Below are positions 8,924-16,121 of a DNA stretch of 64,000 nucleotides, piece by piece. Position 1 is the stretch's first letter. Every line of letters starts with the position of its first letter. The stretch lies in NCBI RefSeq assembly GCF_963378085.1, contig NZ_OY726395.1:3596001-3660000 (forward strand), read 5' to 3'. The position numbers and the translations under genes are program-made. The notes under the pieces are model-generated. The model was not told where the DNA came from, searched no databases, and worked only from the letters and a program-made list of their open reading frames with translations. Source of the DNA: Mycolicibacterium sp. MU0050. GTDB taxonomy: Bacteria > Actinomycetota > Actinomycetes > Mycobacteriales > Mycobacteriaceae.

Positions 8924-9916
8924 GTGGTCTCACCCCAGATCGTCACCGTCACCGGAGCGGCCGGCCAGATCGGGTACGCGGCGCTGTTCCGCATCGCCGC
9001 CGGGGCCATGCTGGGCCACGACACCCCGGTGTTGCTGCGCCTGCTGGAACTGCCGGGCGCGGTACGCGCCGCCGAGGGTGTGGTGATGGAACTCGAGGAC
9101 GGCGCGTTCGGCTTGTTGGCCGGCACCGAGGTCCACGACGATCCGGCCGCGGCGTTCGACGGGGTGGACGTCGCGCTGCTGATCGGGGCCAAACCGCGCC
9201 ACAAGGGCATGGAACGCGCAGATCTGTTGTCGGCCAACGCGGAGATCTTCGCCGACGCGGGTCGGGCGCTCAACGACGGCGCCGGTTCGCAGGTCCGGGT
9301 CCTGGTGGTGGGCAATCCCGCGAACACCAACGCGATGGTGGCGGCCGCGCACGCCCCGGACATCCCGGCCGAACGGTTCACCGCGCTGACCCGGCTGGAC
9401 CACAACCGGGCCGTTGCCGCGCTGGCGCGGCACGCACAGGTCCCGGTCACGGAGATCACCGGGATGTCGATCTGGGGCAACCACTCCCCCACCCAATACC
9501 CGGACATCTTCCACGCCGTCGTGGCCGGCCGCTCCGGAGCCGACTACGCCGCCGACACCCATTGGCTCAGCGACGTTTTCATCCCCACCGTGGCCCGCCG
9601 CGGCACCGCCATCATCGAGGCGCGCGGAACCAGTTCGGCCGCCTCGGCGGCCAACGGCGCCATCGACCACGTCGACGACTGGCTGCACGGCACCCCCGAA
9701 GGTGACTGGACGTCGGTCGCATTGCCGTCACCGGGGGTCTACGGGGTCGACGAGGGGCTGGTGTGTTCGTTCCCGTGCCGGTCGGTCGACGGGCAGTGGG
9801 AGATCGTCGACGGCCTCGACATCAATGCGTTCTCGCGGGCACGGATCGACGCCTCGGTCGCCGAGCTGCGCGCCGAGCGCGACGCCGTCGCCGCGCTCGG
9901 ACTGCTGCCGTCCTAA
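8924..9916 (+). CDS. mdh: Malate dehydrogenase (NAD-dependent, actinobacterial type)
   Basis: 330 residues from GTG 8924. Interconverts malate and oxaloacetate. Motifs in order: dinucleotide loop '[19 protein letters not shown]' (9-27), substrate arginines in '[15 protein letters not shown]' (Arg92, Arg98), 'GNPANTNA', 'TRLDHNRA' (Asp159, Arg162) and the catalytic His187 in '[13 protein letters not shown]'. This is the cytosolic/actinobacterial branch (Rv1240 type), of equal length. In M. tuberculosis mdh is elsewhere (Rv1240), so this is either a relocated mdh or a paralogue. The terminal 4 bp overlap the convergent nucleotidyltransferase-like gene. Confidence 0.9.
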   Translation: MVSPQIVTVTGAAGQIGYAALFRIAAGAMLGHDTPVLLRLLELPGAVRAAEGVVMELEDGAFGLLAGTEVHDDPAAAFDGVDVALLIGAKPRHKGMERADLLSANAEIFADAGRALNDGAGSQVRVLVVGNPANTNAMVAAAHAPDIPAERFTALTRLDHNRAVAALARHAQVPVTEITGMSIWGNHSPTQYPDIFHAVVAGRSGADYAADTHWLSDVFIPTVARRGTAIIEARGTSSAASAANGAIDHVDDWLHGTPEGDWTSVALPSPGVYGVDEGLVCSFPCRSVDGQWEIVDGLDINAFSRARIDASVAELRAERDAVAALGLLPS

Positions 9917-10461
9917 CCTGAGCGGGTGTCGATGTCGGCACCCGTGGCGAGGTCGGCGCATTCGACGGCCACCACGTCGGTCCGGGCGGCCAGGAAGTCG
10001 CGGGCTCCGTGATCGCCGCGCAGACTCGCCGTCACCGCCGGCCAGTGCGCGGCCGCGATGACCACCGGGTGGCCGGGGCGGCCCGCGAAAGTGGCTCGGG
10101 CCAAGCCGGATTCGGCCTTTCGGGCGGCGGTCAGCAGGCGGGCCACCACGTCGGCTCCGACGTCGGGGGTGTCCACCACGTGCAGGACCGCGTAGCCGCC
10201 GTCGGCGGCGGCCAGCCCGGCGCGCACCGAGGCGCTCATCCCGTCCGACCAGTCCTCGGCGAGCACGGCCCGGGCGGGCGCGGGCGGCTCGACCACGGCC
10301 GCGCCCAGCACCACGATCACCTCGTCGCAGCCCCCGTCGGCCAGCGCGGCCACCGCGCGCCGCAGCCAGTCACCGTTTTCGGCAAGCACTTTCGGCATGC
10401 CGTAGCGGGAGCCGGAACCCGCCGCCAACACGATGCCGACGGCCCCGTTCGCTCGCGACAT
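9913..10461 (-). CDS. MobA/MocA-like NTP transferase
   Basis: 182 residues with the nucleotidyltransferase signature '[18 protein letters not shown]' (10-27): the LAAGxSxRxGxPK loop that binds CTP/GTP. Further on are '[11 protein letters not shown]' and 'VVDTPDVG' (the metal-binding D-x-P), 'GRPGHPVVI', and a C-terminal 'DIDT'. These are the MocA/MobA features for making molybdopterin cytosine or guanine dinucleotide. No molybdoenzyme genes lie nearby, so the cofactor role is inferred from family only. It ends tail to tail with mdh and lies 6 bp downstream of sigF on the same strand, so it may be read through from the SigF operon. Confidence 0.82.
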   Translation of the reverse strand: MSRANGAVGIVLAAGSGSRYGMPKVLAENGDWLRRAVAALADGGCDEVIVVLGAAVVEPPAPARAVLAEDWSDGMSASVRAGLAAADGGYAVLHVVDTPDVGADVVARLLTAARKAESGLARATFAGRPGHPVVIAAAHWPAVTASLRGDHGARDFLAARTDVVAVECADLATGADIDTRSG

Positions 10462-10467
10462 CGGCGG

Positions 10468-11265
10468 CTACTCCAACTGGTCGCGCAGCCGACCCAGGGC
10501 CCGGGCCAGCAGCCGTGAGACATGCATCTGCGAAACCCCGACCCGTTCGGCGATCTGGGTCTGGGTCATCGATTCGAAGAACCGCAGCACCACCACGACT
10601 CGCTCGCGCTCGGGCAGCGATTCCAGCAGCGGCCGCAACGCCTCGCGATTCTCGATCTGGTCCAGCGTGGTGTCCACGTCACCGAGACTGTCGGCGATCG
10701 CGGGAGCGTCGTCGTCCCCGCCCCCGCCGCCGCTGTCGATCGACAGGGTGTTGTAGGAGCTGCCGGCCACCAGACCCTCGACCACCTCGTTGCGGTCCAT
10801 CTCCAGTTCGGCCGCCAACTCGCTGGGTGTGGGTGCCCGGCCGAGCCGCTGGGACAGTTCGGCGGTCGCGGTGCCCAGCCGCAGATGCAGTTCCTTGAGG
10901 CGGCGCGGCACCTTCACCGACCAGCTGTTGTCCCGGAAGTGCCGACGGACCTCGCCCATGATGGTGGGGACGGCGAACGACACGAAGTCCGAGCCGGCGT
11001 TCACGTCGAACCGGATCACGGCGTTGACCAGGCCGACGCGCGCCACCTGTACCAGGTCGTCGCGCGGTTCGCCGCGGCCGTCGAACCGCCGCGCAATGTG
11101 GTCGGCCAGCGGCAGGCACCGTTCCACGATGCTGTCGCGTTGCCGCCGGAACTTCGGCGAGTCGGGCTCCAGCTTCGCCAACTCCCGGAACATGTCCGGC
11201 ACGTCGGCGTATTCGGAGCTCGATCGCGTGGACGAGCGGCGACCAGAGCGAGCCGAGGAAGTCAC
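10468..11265 (-). CDS. sigF: Stress/stationary-phase sigma factor SigF
   Basis: 265-residue group 3 (SigB/SigF family) sigma factor. Region 2: 'PLADHIARRFDGRGEPRDDL' to 'VQVARVGLVNAVIRFDVNAG'. Region 3: 'VPRRLKELHLRLGTATAELS'. Region 4: 'RLPLLESLPERERVVVVLRF'-type stretch, then the HTH 'MTQTQIAERVGVSQMHVSRL'. A Gly/Asp-rich insert (GGGGGDDD) joins regions 3 and 4. GTG start overlaps the rsbW stop (GTGA), so antisigma and sigma are translationally coupled. SigF directs envelope, pigment, osmotic and oxidative stress genes in mycobacteria. It is likely autoregulated from the promoter at 11842-11867. Confidence 0.96.
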   Translation of the reverse strand: MTSSARSGRRSSTRSSSEYADVPDMFRELAKLEPDSPKFRRQRDSIVERCLPLADHIARRFDGRGEPRDDLVQVARVGLVNAVIRFDVNAGSDFVSFAVPTIMGEVRRHFRDNSWSVKVPRRLKELHLRLGTATAELSQRLGRAPTPSELAAELEMDRNEVVEGLVAGSSYNTLSIDSGGGGGDDDAPAIADSLGDVDTTLDQIENREALRPLLESLPERERVVVVLRFFESMTQTQIAERVGVSQMHVSRLLARALGRLRDQLE

Positions 11266-11714
11266 CTCGCCGGGCTCACTCGCCTCGTGGTCAGTGCGAT
11301 GCCGAACACCGGCACTGTCCCTTCGACCTCGACACCGTCGGCGAAGGTCTGCACATCGTCGGTCAGCGAGGTCAGCACATGCCAGCTGAAGCTGCCCGAC
11401 GGGAGAATGTCATCGGTCGCGGTGGTCTCGGTGGAGACCTCGACCACGACCTCGTTGGGGCGCGGGTCGATCAACACCGAAAGCTCGGCGTCGGAGCTCG
11501 CGGAGCGGATCAACCGCGTACAGGCTTCGTCGACGGCGAGCCGGAGATCCGCGACGGTGTCGAGATCGAGGTCCTCGAACGTGCTCACCGCCCCGATGAT
11601 GGTGCGCAGCACCGCGAGGCTCTCCAGCTGCGCAGCCACTCGCACCTCGACGGCGTTGGCGCCTCGGGTGGAGCGGGATTGGACGCGCGATTCCGCGTTT
11701 TCGGCATTCGACAT
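11262..11714 (-). CDS. rsbW: Anti-SigF kinase-like protein RsbW (UsfX)
   Basis: 150 residues from ATG 11714, chosen because GGGAGG stands 8 bp upstream; an in-frame extension to 11801 has no such site and is low-complexity. It has a GHKL ATPase-like fold of the RsbW/SpoIIAB type: 'FEDLDLDTVADLRLAVDEAC' is the N-box helix with the LAVDEA motif, but the G-boxes are degenerate ('SWHVLTSLTDDVQTF'), as in mycobacterial UsfX. It sequesters SigF until an anti-antisigma frees it. First gene of the operon with sigF. A chaB or usfY gene is not found in front of it. Confidence 0.92.
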   Translation of the reverse strand: MSNAENAESRVQSRSTRGANAVEVRVAAQLESLAVLRTIIGAVSTFEDLDLDTVADLRLAVDEACTRLIRSASSDAELSVLIDPRPNEVVVEVSTETTATDDILPSGSFSWHVLTSLTDDVQTFADGVEVEGTVPVFGIALTTRRVSPAR

Positions 11715-11841
11715 GTGGTGGCCTCCCGGCGGTATCGAACCGAGACTACCGCAGCCCGGTGGTGTGTTACGCACGCCGGCAACCCCTCGCCGACGAGCCA
11801 TTTCGGTCCTGAAGTGGTGTACAAGTCATCGAGGCAGCGAG

Positions 11842-11867
11842 TACCCCAACCGCACCGAGAATCAAAC
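11842..11867 (-). promoter_or_regulatory. SigF-dependent promoter of rsbW-sigF
   Basis: On the minus strand GTTT (11867-11864) is followed after 17 bp by GGGTA (11846-11842). This is the mycobacterial SigF consensus GTTT-N15-17-GGGTA (from memory). It lies 128 bp before the rsbW ATG and points at it, so SigF is expected to drive its own operon with a leader of about 120 nt. Confidence 0.75.
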
Positions 11868-11941
11868 GCGCCGACCCCCATCTCGGGGTCGATGTGGTGG
11901 AGGCATCAATATTGCTGCGCCAGGCTGTTAGACCGCCGGAA

Positions 11942-12328
11942 TCAATTTCCGAGGATGGGTCCGATCATCGCCGGCACACCCATCAGAGTGATCAGCATGA
12001 CCATCATCAGGAACCAGCCGGCACCCTGCCAGCCCCACCACGTCCCCTCGGCCCGCCAGACGCGATAGGTCCGGTAGAACGCCCACAGGCCAGAGCCCAT
12101 CATGATGGCGGGCGCGCCGAGACCCAGCACGGTGCGCTGCGGTCCACCGCAGGCCACCGAGTCGGCGTCGGTGGTGGCGCCGTCGCAACCGCTCACCCAT
12201 ACTGCGGCGACAACCAGGAACGCCACGCCGACCAGTGTGGCGATCGCGGCGAACCGGATGGCCGAACGGACCTCGGCGTCTTCCTGGCCCAAGCGGTCGC
12301 CGCGCCTGCGTGGCCGTGTGGTGCCCAT
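11942..12328 (-). CDS. Small membrane protein (Rv3289c-like)
   Basis: 128 residues from ATG 12328, preceded by AAGGGGA; a longer frame to 12484 is possible but runs back through the region upstream of the next gene. It begins with a basic cytosolic segment ('[17 protein letters not shown]'). It then has three hydrophobic segments: about 29-47, 65-86 ('TVLGLGAPAIMMGSGLWAFY') and 104-125 ('WFLMMVMLITLMGVPAMIG'). Two Cys lie in the first external loop. The position between rsbW and lat matches Rv3289c. It may belong to the SigF stress locus. Function unknown. Confidence 0.75.
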   Translation of the reverse strand: MGTTRPRRRGDRLGQEDAEVRSAIRFAAIATLVGVAFLVVAAVWVSGCDGATTDADSVACGGPQRTVLGLGAPAIMMGSGLWAFYRTYRVWRAEGTWWGWQGAGWFLMMVMLITLMGVPAMIGPILGN

Positions 12329-12467
12329 GTGTTTCGCATCCCCTTCGCCGCTCGCCGTGTCCGTGGAATCCCCCGGAGCCGAGGTGATTGCCGGGTTCCC
12401 CTCCGGCCACACCGGTAAACGTCCACCAAACCCTGGGTTGTCGGTGGACGGCCCTACCATCCGGGGC

Positions 12468-13046
12468 GTGGTGCGGCGCAACATCCTCCGGTCGGCGAGG
12501 CTCTACCTCGCGTTGGCCGCCGCGTCCGGCGCGGCCGCCTACTTCGCCGGGCTCGACGCAACCTACAGCGTGGCGGTCGGCGTGGCGGTTCCGCCGGCCG
12601 TATACGCCCTGCCCCGTTTCGTCCGCGGCGCGTTGGCCGGTCTGCGCACGCCGGGGCGGCGAGAGCGTCCCGAGGAGGCCATGTCCGGCCTGGAGTTCGA
12701 GGACTACGTCGCCCGGGTGGCACGCAGCTGCGGCATCCCGGTGATCATGACCCCGCTCTCGGGCGATTGGGGGGTCGACCTCATCGTGGGCACCCGTCCC
12801 AATCGCATTGCGATCCAATGCAAGCGGCAGTCCCGCCCGGTGGGGCCGGCGGCGGTGCAGGAGGTGGTGGCCGGCGCCCCGATGCAGGACTGCGTCGCCA
12901 CCATGGTGGTGTCCAATCAGACGTTCACCCCGGCCGCGGTGCAGTTGGCCGAGTTGCACGGCTGCGTCCTGGTCGGCGGTCCCGAGCTGCGCTACCTGCG
13001 GGCCATCATCCGGCGGCTGACCGTCCCGGGCGCGCGGGCGGATTAG
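12468..13046 (+). CDS. Membrane-anchored Mrr-type restriction endonuclease-like protein
   Basis: 192 residues; tandem GTG codons at 12468 and 12471 are the plausible starts. An N-terminal pair of hydrophobic helices (about 11-28 and 33-50) is followed by a basic linker and a PD-(D/E)XK nuclease domain of the Mrr_cat type: 'GLEFEDYVARVARSCGI', then 'LSGDWGVDLIVG' with Asp104, and 'RIAIQCKRQ' with Gln117 and Lys119, i.e. the D-x(n)-Q-x-K active site. The rest ('VVSNQTFTPAAVQLAELHGC') is also Mrr-like. The active site looks intact. Such membrane-tethered Mrr proteins may act on foreign or damaged DNA; this is inference. No methyltransferase adjoins it. Confidence 0.82.
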   Translation: MVRRNILRSARLYLALAAASGAAAYFAGLDATYSVAVGVAVPPAVYALPRFVRGALAGLRTPGRRERPEEAMSGLEFEDYVARVARSCGIPVIMTPLSGDWGVDLIVGTRPNRIAIQCKRQSRPVGPAAVQEVVAGAPMQDCVATMVVSNQTFTPAAVQLAELHGCVLVGGPELRYLRAIIRRLTVPGARAD

Positions 13047-14368
13047 AGCGCGGCGCGCACCGCCTCGACGGCGGTGTCGAGCTCCTGGCGCCCCACGGTC
13101 AACGCCGGCCGGAACCGCACCGAGTCCACGCCGCTGCCCAACATCACGACGCCGCGGTCCCAAAGGCGGCGAAGCAACTCGTCGCGTTGCTCGCGCGAGG
13201 GCAGGCTGAACGCACACATCAGGCCGCGCCCGCGCGGGTCGAGGACGGTGTCGGGGAAGTCCCGGGACAGCTCCCGCAACCGGCCGAGGAGGTGATCGCC
13301 CAGGCGAGCCGCGTGCGCGAAAAGGCGCTCCGCCTCAATGGTTTCCAGGATGCGTCGGCTGCGCACCATATCGACCAGGTTGCCGCCCCAGGTGGAGTTG
13401 ATCCGCGAGCTCACCCGAAACACGTTGTCGGCGACCTCGTCGATGCGGCCGCCGGCCATCACTCCGCAGACCTGAGTCTTCTTGCCGAACGCCACCAGGT
13501 CGGGCGCCACCCCCAATTGCTGGTAGGCCCAGGCGGTCCCGGTGAGTCCGCAGCCGGTCTGCACCTCGTCGAAGATGAGCAGCGCGTCGAATTCGTCGCA
13601 CAACTGCCGCATGGCGGCGAAGAACTGCGGCCGGAAGTGCCGGTCACCGCCCTCGCCCTGGATCGGTTCGGCGATGAAGCAGGCGACGTCGTGACGGTGA
13701 GCCTCGAACGCCGCGCGGGCCTGACGCAACGCTTCGGCCTCCAGCGTCGCCGTGTCACCGCCCGGACGGACATGAGGCGCGTCGATGCGCGGCCAGTCGA
13801 ACTTGGGGAACCGCGCCACCTTCGCCGGATCGGTGTTGGTCAGCGACATGGTGTACCCGCTGCGGCCGTGGAACGCCCCGCGCAGGTGTAACACCTTGGT
13901 TCCTAGAGTCGCATCGATCCCGTGGGCCTCGTTGAAGCGGCTCTTCCAGTCGAAGGCGGCCTTGAGCGCGTTTTCGACGGCCAGTGCGCCGCCGTCGATG
14001 AAGAACAGGTGCGGTAACGCGGGGTCCCCGAGCACCCGCGCGAACGTATCGACGAAGCGCGCCATCGGCACGGTGTAGATGTCGGAATTGGAGGGCTTGT
14101 TGATGGCTGCCGCGGCCAACTCCGCGCGAAAGTCGGCGTCCTCGGCCAGGGCGGGGTGATTCATGCCCAACGCGGAGGAGGCGAAGAAGGTGAACATGTC
14201 CAGGAAACGTCGACCGGTGCGTTCGTCGACCAACTGCGATCCCCTCGACCGGTCCAGATCGAGCACCAGATCCATCCCGTCGGCGTGCAGGTGGCGGCCC
14301 ACGACGGTGGGCACGGAGATCGGCGACAGCGATTCAGACGCACACCGTGACCGAACAAGTTCAGCCAT
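13043..14368 (-). CDS. lat: L-lysine 6-aminotransferase Lat
   Basis: 441 residues from ATG 14368; M. tuberculosis Lat is 449. Class III PLP aminotransferase that moves the epsilon-amino group of lysine to 2-oxoglutarate, giving aminoadipate semialdehyde (P6C) and glutamate. Motifs: 'FFASSALGMNHP' (61-72), 'IDGGALAVENALKAA' , 'RGAFHGRSGYT' , 'FIAEPIQGEGGD', 'LLIFDEVQTGCG' (Asp267 for the pyridine nitrogen) and 'AFGKKTQVCGVMAGG' (PLP lysine 296/297). The Lrp gene lies 19 bp upstream in the same operon; hglS and pcd, which continue the pathway, are divergent. Lat is known to rise strongly in persistence in M. tuberculosis. Stop overlaps the convergent Mrr gene by 4 bp. Confidence 0.95.
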   Translation of the reverse strand: MAELVRSRCASESLSPISVPTVVGRHLHADGMDLVLDLDRSRGSQLVDERTGRRFLDMFTFFASSALGMNHPALAEDADFRAELAAAAINKPSNSDIYTVPMARFVDTFARVLGDPALPHLFFIDGGALAVENALKAAFDWKSRFNEAHGIDATLGTKVLHLRGAFHGRSGYTMSLTNTDPAKVARFPKFDWPRIDAPHVRPGGDTATLEAEALRQARAAFEAHRHDVACFIAEPIQGEGGDRHFRPQFFAAMRQLCDEFDALLIFDEVQTGCGLTGTAWAYQQLGVAPDLVAFGKKTQVCGVMAGGRIDEVADNVFRVSSRINSTWGGNLVDMVRSRRILETIEAERLFAHAARLGDHLLGRLRELSRDFPDTVLDPRGRGLMCAFSLPSREQRDELLRRLWDRGVVMLGSGVDSVRFRPALTVGRQELDTAVEAVRAAL

Positions 14369-14387
14369 AGTGCGCACTCTACCGCAA

Positions 14388-14846
14388 TTATTCCGGTATG
14401 AAGTGCCTGTCACTGTAGAACGTCTGTAGGATGATGGTGCTTCGCGTCTTGACGTTGGCGGCGGTGCGGATGCGCTGAAGCAGTCCTTCCAGCGCCCGCG
14501 CGGACTCCACGTGGACCAACAACACGTAGCTGTCGTCGCCGGCAACCGAGTGACACGACTCGATCTCGGGGAGGTGCTCCAACCGTGCCGGTGCATCGTC
14601 GGGCTGGGAAGGGTCCAGCGGCGTGATGGCCACGAACGCCGACAGCTGCTTGCCGACCGCATCGGGCGATACCCGGGCCGCGTATCCCGCGATGACCCCG
14701 CGCGATTCCAGCCGGCGGACCCGCGACTGCACCGCCGACACCGACAGCCCCGCGGTGGTGGCCAGGTGCGCCAGCGTGGCGCGGCCGTCGGCCACGAGTT
14801 CGCGGAGTAAGGCCCGGTCGATGTCATCGAGGTCGTCTGCGGCCAT
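14388..14846 (-). CDS. lrpA: Lrp/AsnC family regulator (LrpA) of lysine catabolism
   Basis: 152 residues. N-terminal HTH: 'DIDRALLRELVADGRATLAH' then 'LSVSAVQSRVRRLESRGVI'. C-terminal RAM (ligand-binding) domain from about 65 with 'CHSVAGDDSYVLLVHVESAR'. Corresponds to Rv3291c, whose product binds amino acids and is a known octameric regulator. It faces hglS across only 30 bp, so its own promoter and that of hglS-pcd must overlap, which allows one operator to control both sides of the lysine pathway. lat lies downstream in the same transcript. Confidence 0.9.
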   Translation of the reverse strand: MAADDLDDIDRALLRELVADGRATLAHLATTAGLSVSAVQSRVRRLESRGVIAGYAARVSPDAVGKQLSAFVAITPLDPSQPDDAPARLEHLPEIESCHSVAGDDSYVLLVHVESARALEGLLQRIRTAANVKTRSTIILQTFYSDRHFIPE

Positions 14847-14876
14847 TGCCGGAGACTATCCCAGCGAGGCGGCGCG

Positions 14877-16121
14877 ATGAGCCCGTCGCGAAACATCCCG
14901 ACGTGGCAATTGCGGGCCCGGTTCGCGGCGGCGCTGTCGGCGATGTACGGCGCCGAGGTGCCCGCCTACCCGACGTTGGTGGCGGTGAGCGCCGCGGTCA
15001 ACGCCGAGCACCTCGCGACGCATCCGCAGGCCCGACGCCTGGGCTCGGCGGACCGGGTCACCGCCGAGCGCCACGGCGCGATCCGCGTCGGCACCGCGCG
15101 TGAACTCCGCGAGGTGGCGACGCTGTTTGCCGCCTTCGGTATGCATCCGGTGGGGTTCTACGATCTGCGCGAAGCCCCGTCGCCGGTGCCGGTGATCTCC
15201 ACCGCGTTCCGGCCGACGACACCGGAGGAGCTGTCCCGCAACCCGTTTCGGATGTTCACCTCCGTACTCGCCACCGACGACCGGCGCTTCTTCGACGCCG
15301 GGCTGCGCGCCCGGATACAGAACTTCCTGGCTCGACGCGCCCTGTTCGACCCGGAACTCATCGCCTGGGCCCGCCGCGTCGGCGCCGACGGCGGGTGCCC
15401 GGCTGCGGCCGCCGACGAGTTCGTGGCCCGCGCGGTCGCCGCGTTCGCGCTGTCCCGCGACCCGATCGACAAGGCCTGGTACGAGGAACTCGCCGCCGTC
15501 TCCGCCGTCGCCGCCGACATCGCCGGGGTGGCCACCACGCACCTCAACCACCTCACTCCGCGCGTGCTCGACATCGACGAGCTGTACCGAAGAATGACCG
15601 CGGCCGGGGTCGCGATGATCGACGCCATCCAGGGGCCGCCGGCCGGCTCCGGGACGGCGGTCCTGTTGCGCCAGACGTCGTTCCGGGCGCTGGCCGAACC
15701 CCGGCGCTTTCGTCGGGTCGACGGGACCGTCCACGACGGCACGCTGCGGGTCCGGTTCGGCGAGGTCGAGGCCCGCGGCGTGGCCTTGACCCCGGCCGGT
15801 CGGCAGCGCTACGACGCGGCGATGGCCGCCCCGGACCCCGCCGCCGCGTGGCACCTGCACTTCCCGGGCACCGACCGCGAACTCGCGGCGCAACAGCTGG
15901 CCTACTACGTCGGCGGCGATCCCACCAAACCGGTTGTCTACGAGGACTTCCTGCCCGCCTCGGCGGCCGGGATCTTCCGGTCCAACCTGGACGGCGACGC
16001 CCGCCGCACCGCCGCCGACGACGACTCCGGGTACTCGCCGCAGTGGCTGGCCGGCGCGCTCGACACCGACCTGCGCGACCCTTACGCCCTCTACGAGAAA
16101 GCGGCATCATGTCCACCATGA
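14877..16121 (+). CDS. hglS: 2-oxoadipate dioxygenase/decarboxylase (DUF1338, HglS-like)
   Basis: 414 residues of the DUF1338 family. HglS-type enzymes use Fe(II) and O2 to turn 2-oxoadipate into D-2-hydroxyglutarate, completing lysine breakdown. The metal and substrate residues known for Pseudomonas HglS have visible counterparts: His66 and Arg70 in 'ERHGAIRVGTARE', a His in 'THLNHLTPRVLDID' (His225), and a Glu in 'VRFGEVEARGVALT' (Glu296). Corresponds to Rv3292, long annotated as hypothetical. pcd overlaps its 3' end; together with lat this gives lysine to aminoadipate to 2-oxoadipate to 2-hydroxyglutarate. The functional name is inferred from motif and context. Confidence 0.85.
   Translation: MSPSRNIPTWQLRARFAAALSAMYGAEVPAYPTLVAVSAAVNAEHLATHPQARRLGSADRVTAERHGAIRVGTARELREVATLFAAFGMHPVGFYDLREAPSPVPVISTAFRPTTPEELSRNPFRMFTSVLATDDRRFFDAGLRARIQNFLARRALFDPELIAWARRVGADGGCPAAAADEFVARAVAAFALSRDPIDKAWYEELAAVSAVAADIAGVATTHLNHLTPRVLDIDELYRRMTAAGVAMIDAIQGPPAGSGTAVLLRQTSFRALAEPRRFRRVDGTVHDGTLRVRFGEVEARGVALTPAGRQRYDAAMAAPDPAAAWHLHFPGTDRELAAQQLAYYVGGDPTKPVVYEDFLPASAAGIFRSNLDGDARRTAADDDSGYSPQWLAGALDTDLRDPYALYEKAASCPP

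Noticed and set aside
11262..11801. Longer RsbW start at 11801
   Set aside because: No ribosome site, low-complexity sequence; ATG 11714 has GGGAGG at the right distance.
13043..14896. Single 617-codon frame joining an Lrp-region reading to Lat
   Set aside because: The first part is an out-of-phase reading of the Lrp gene; Lat starts at 14368.
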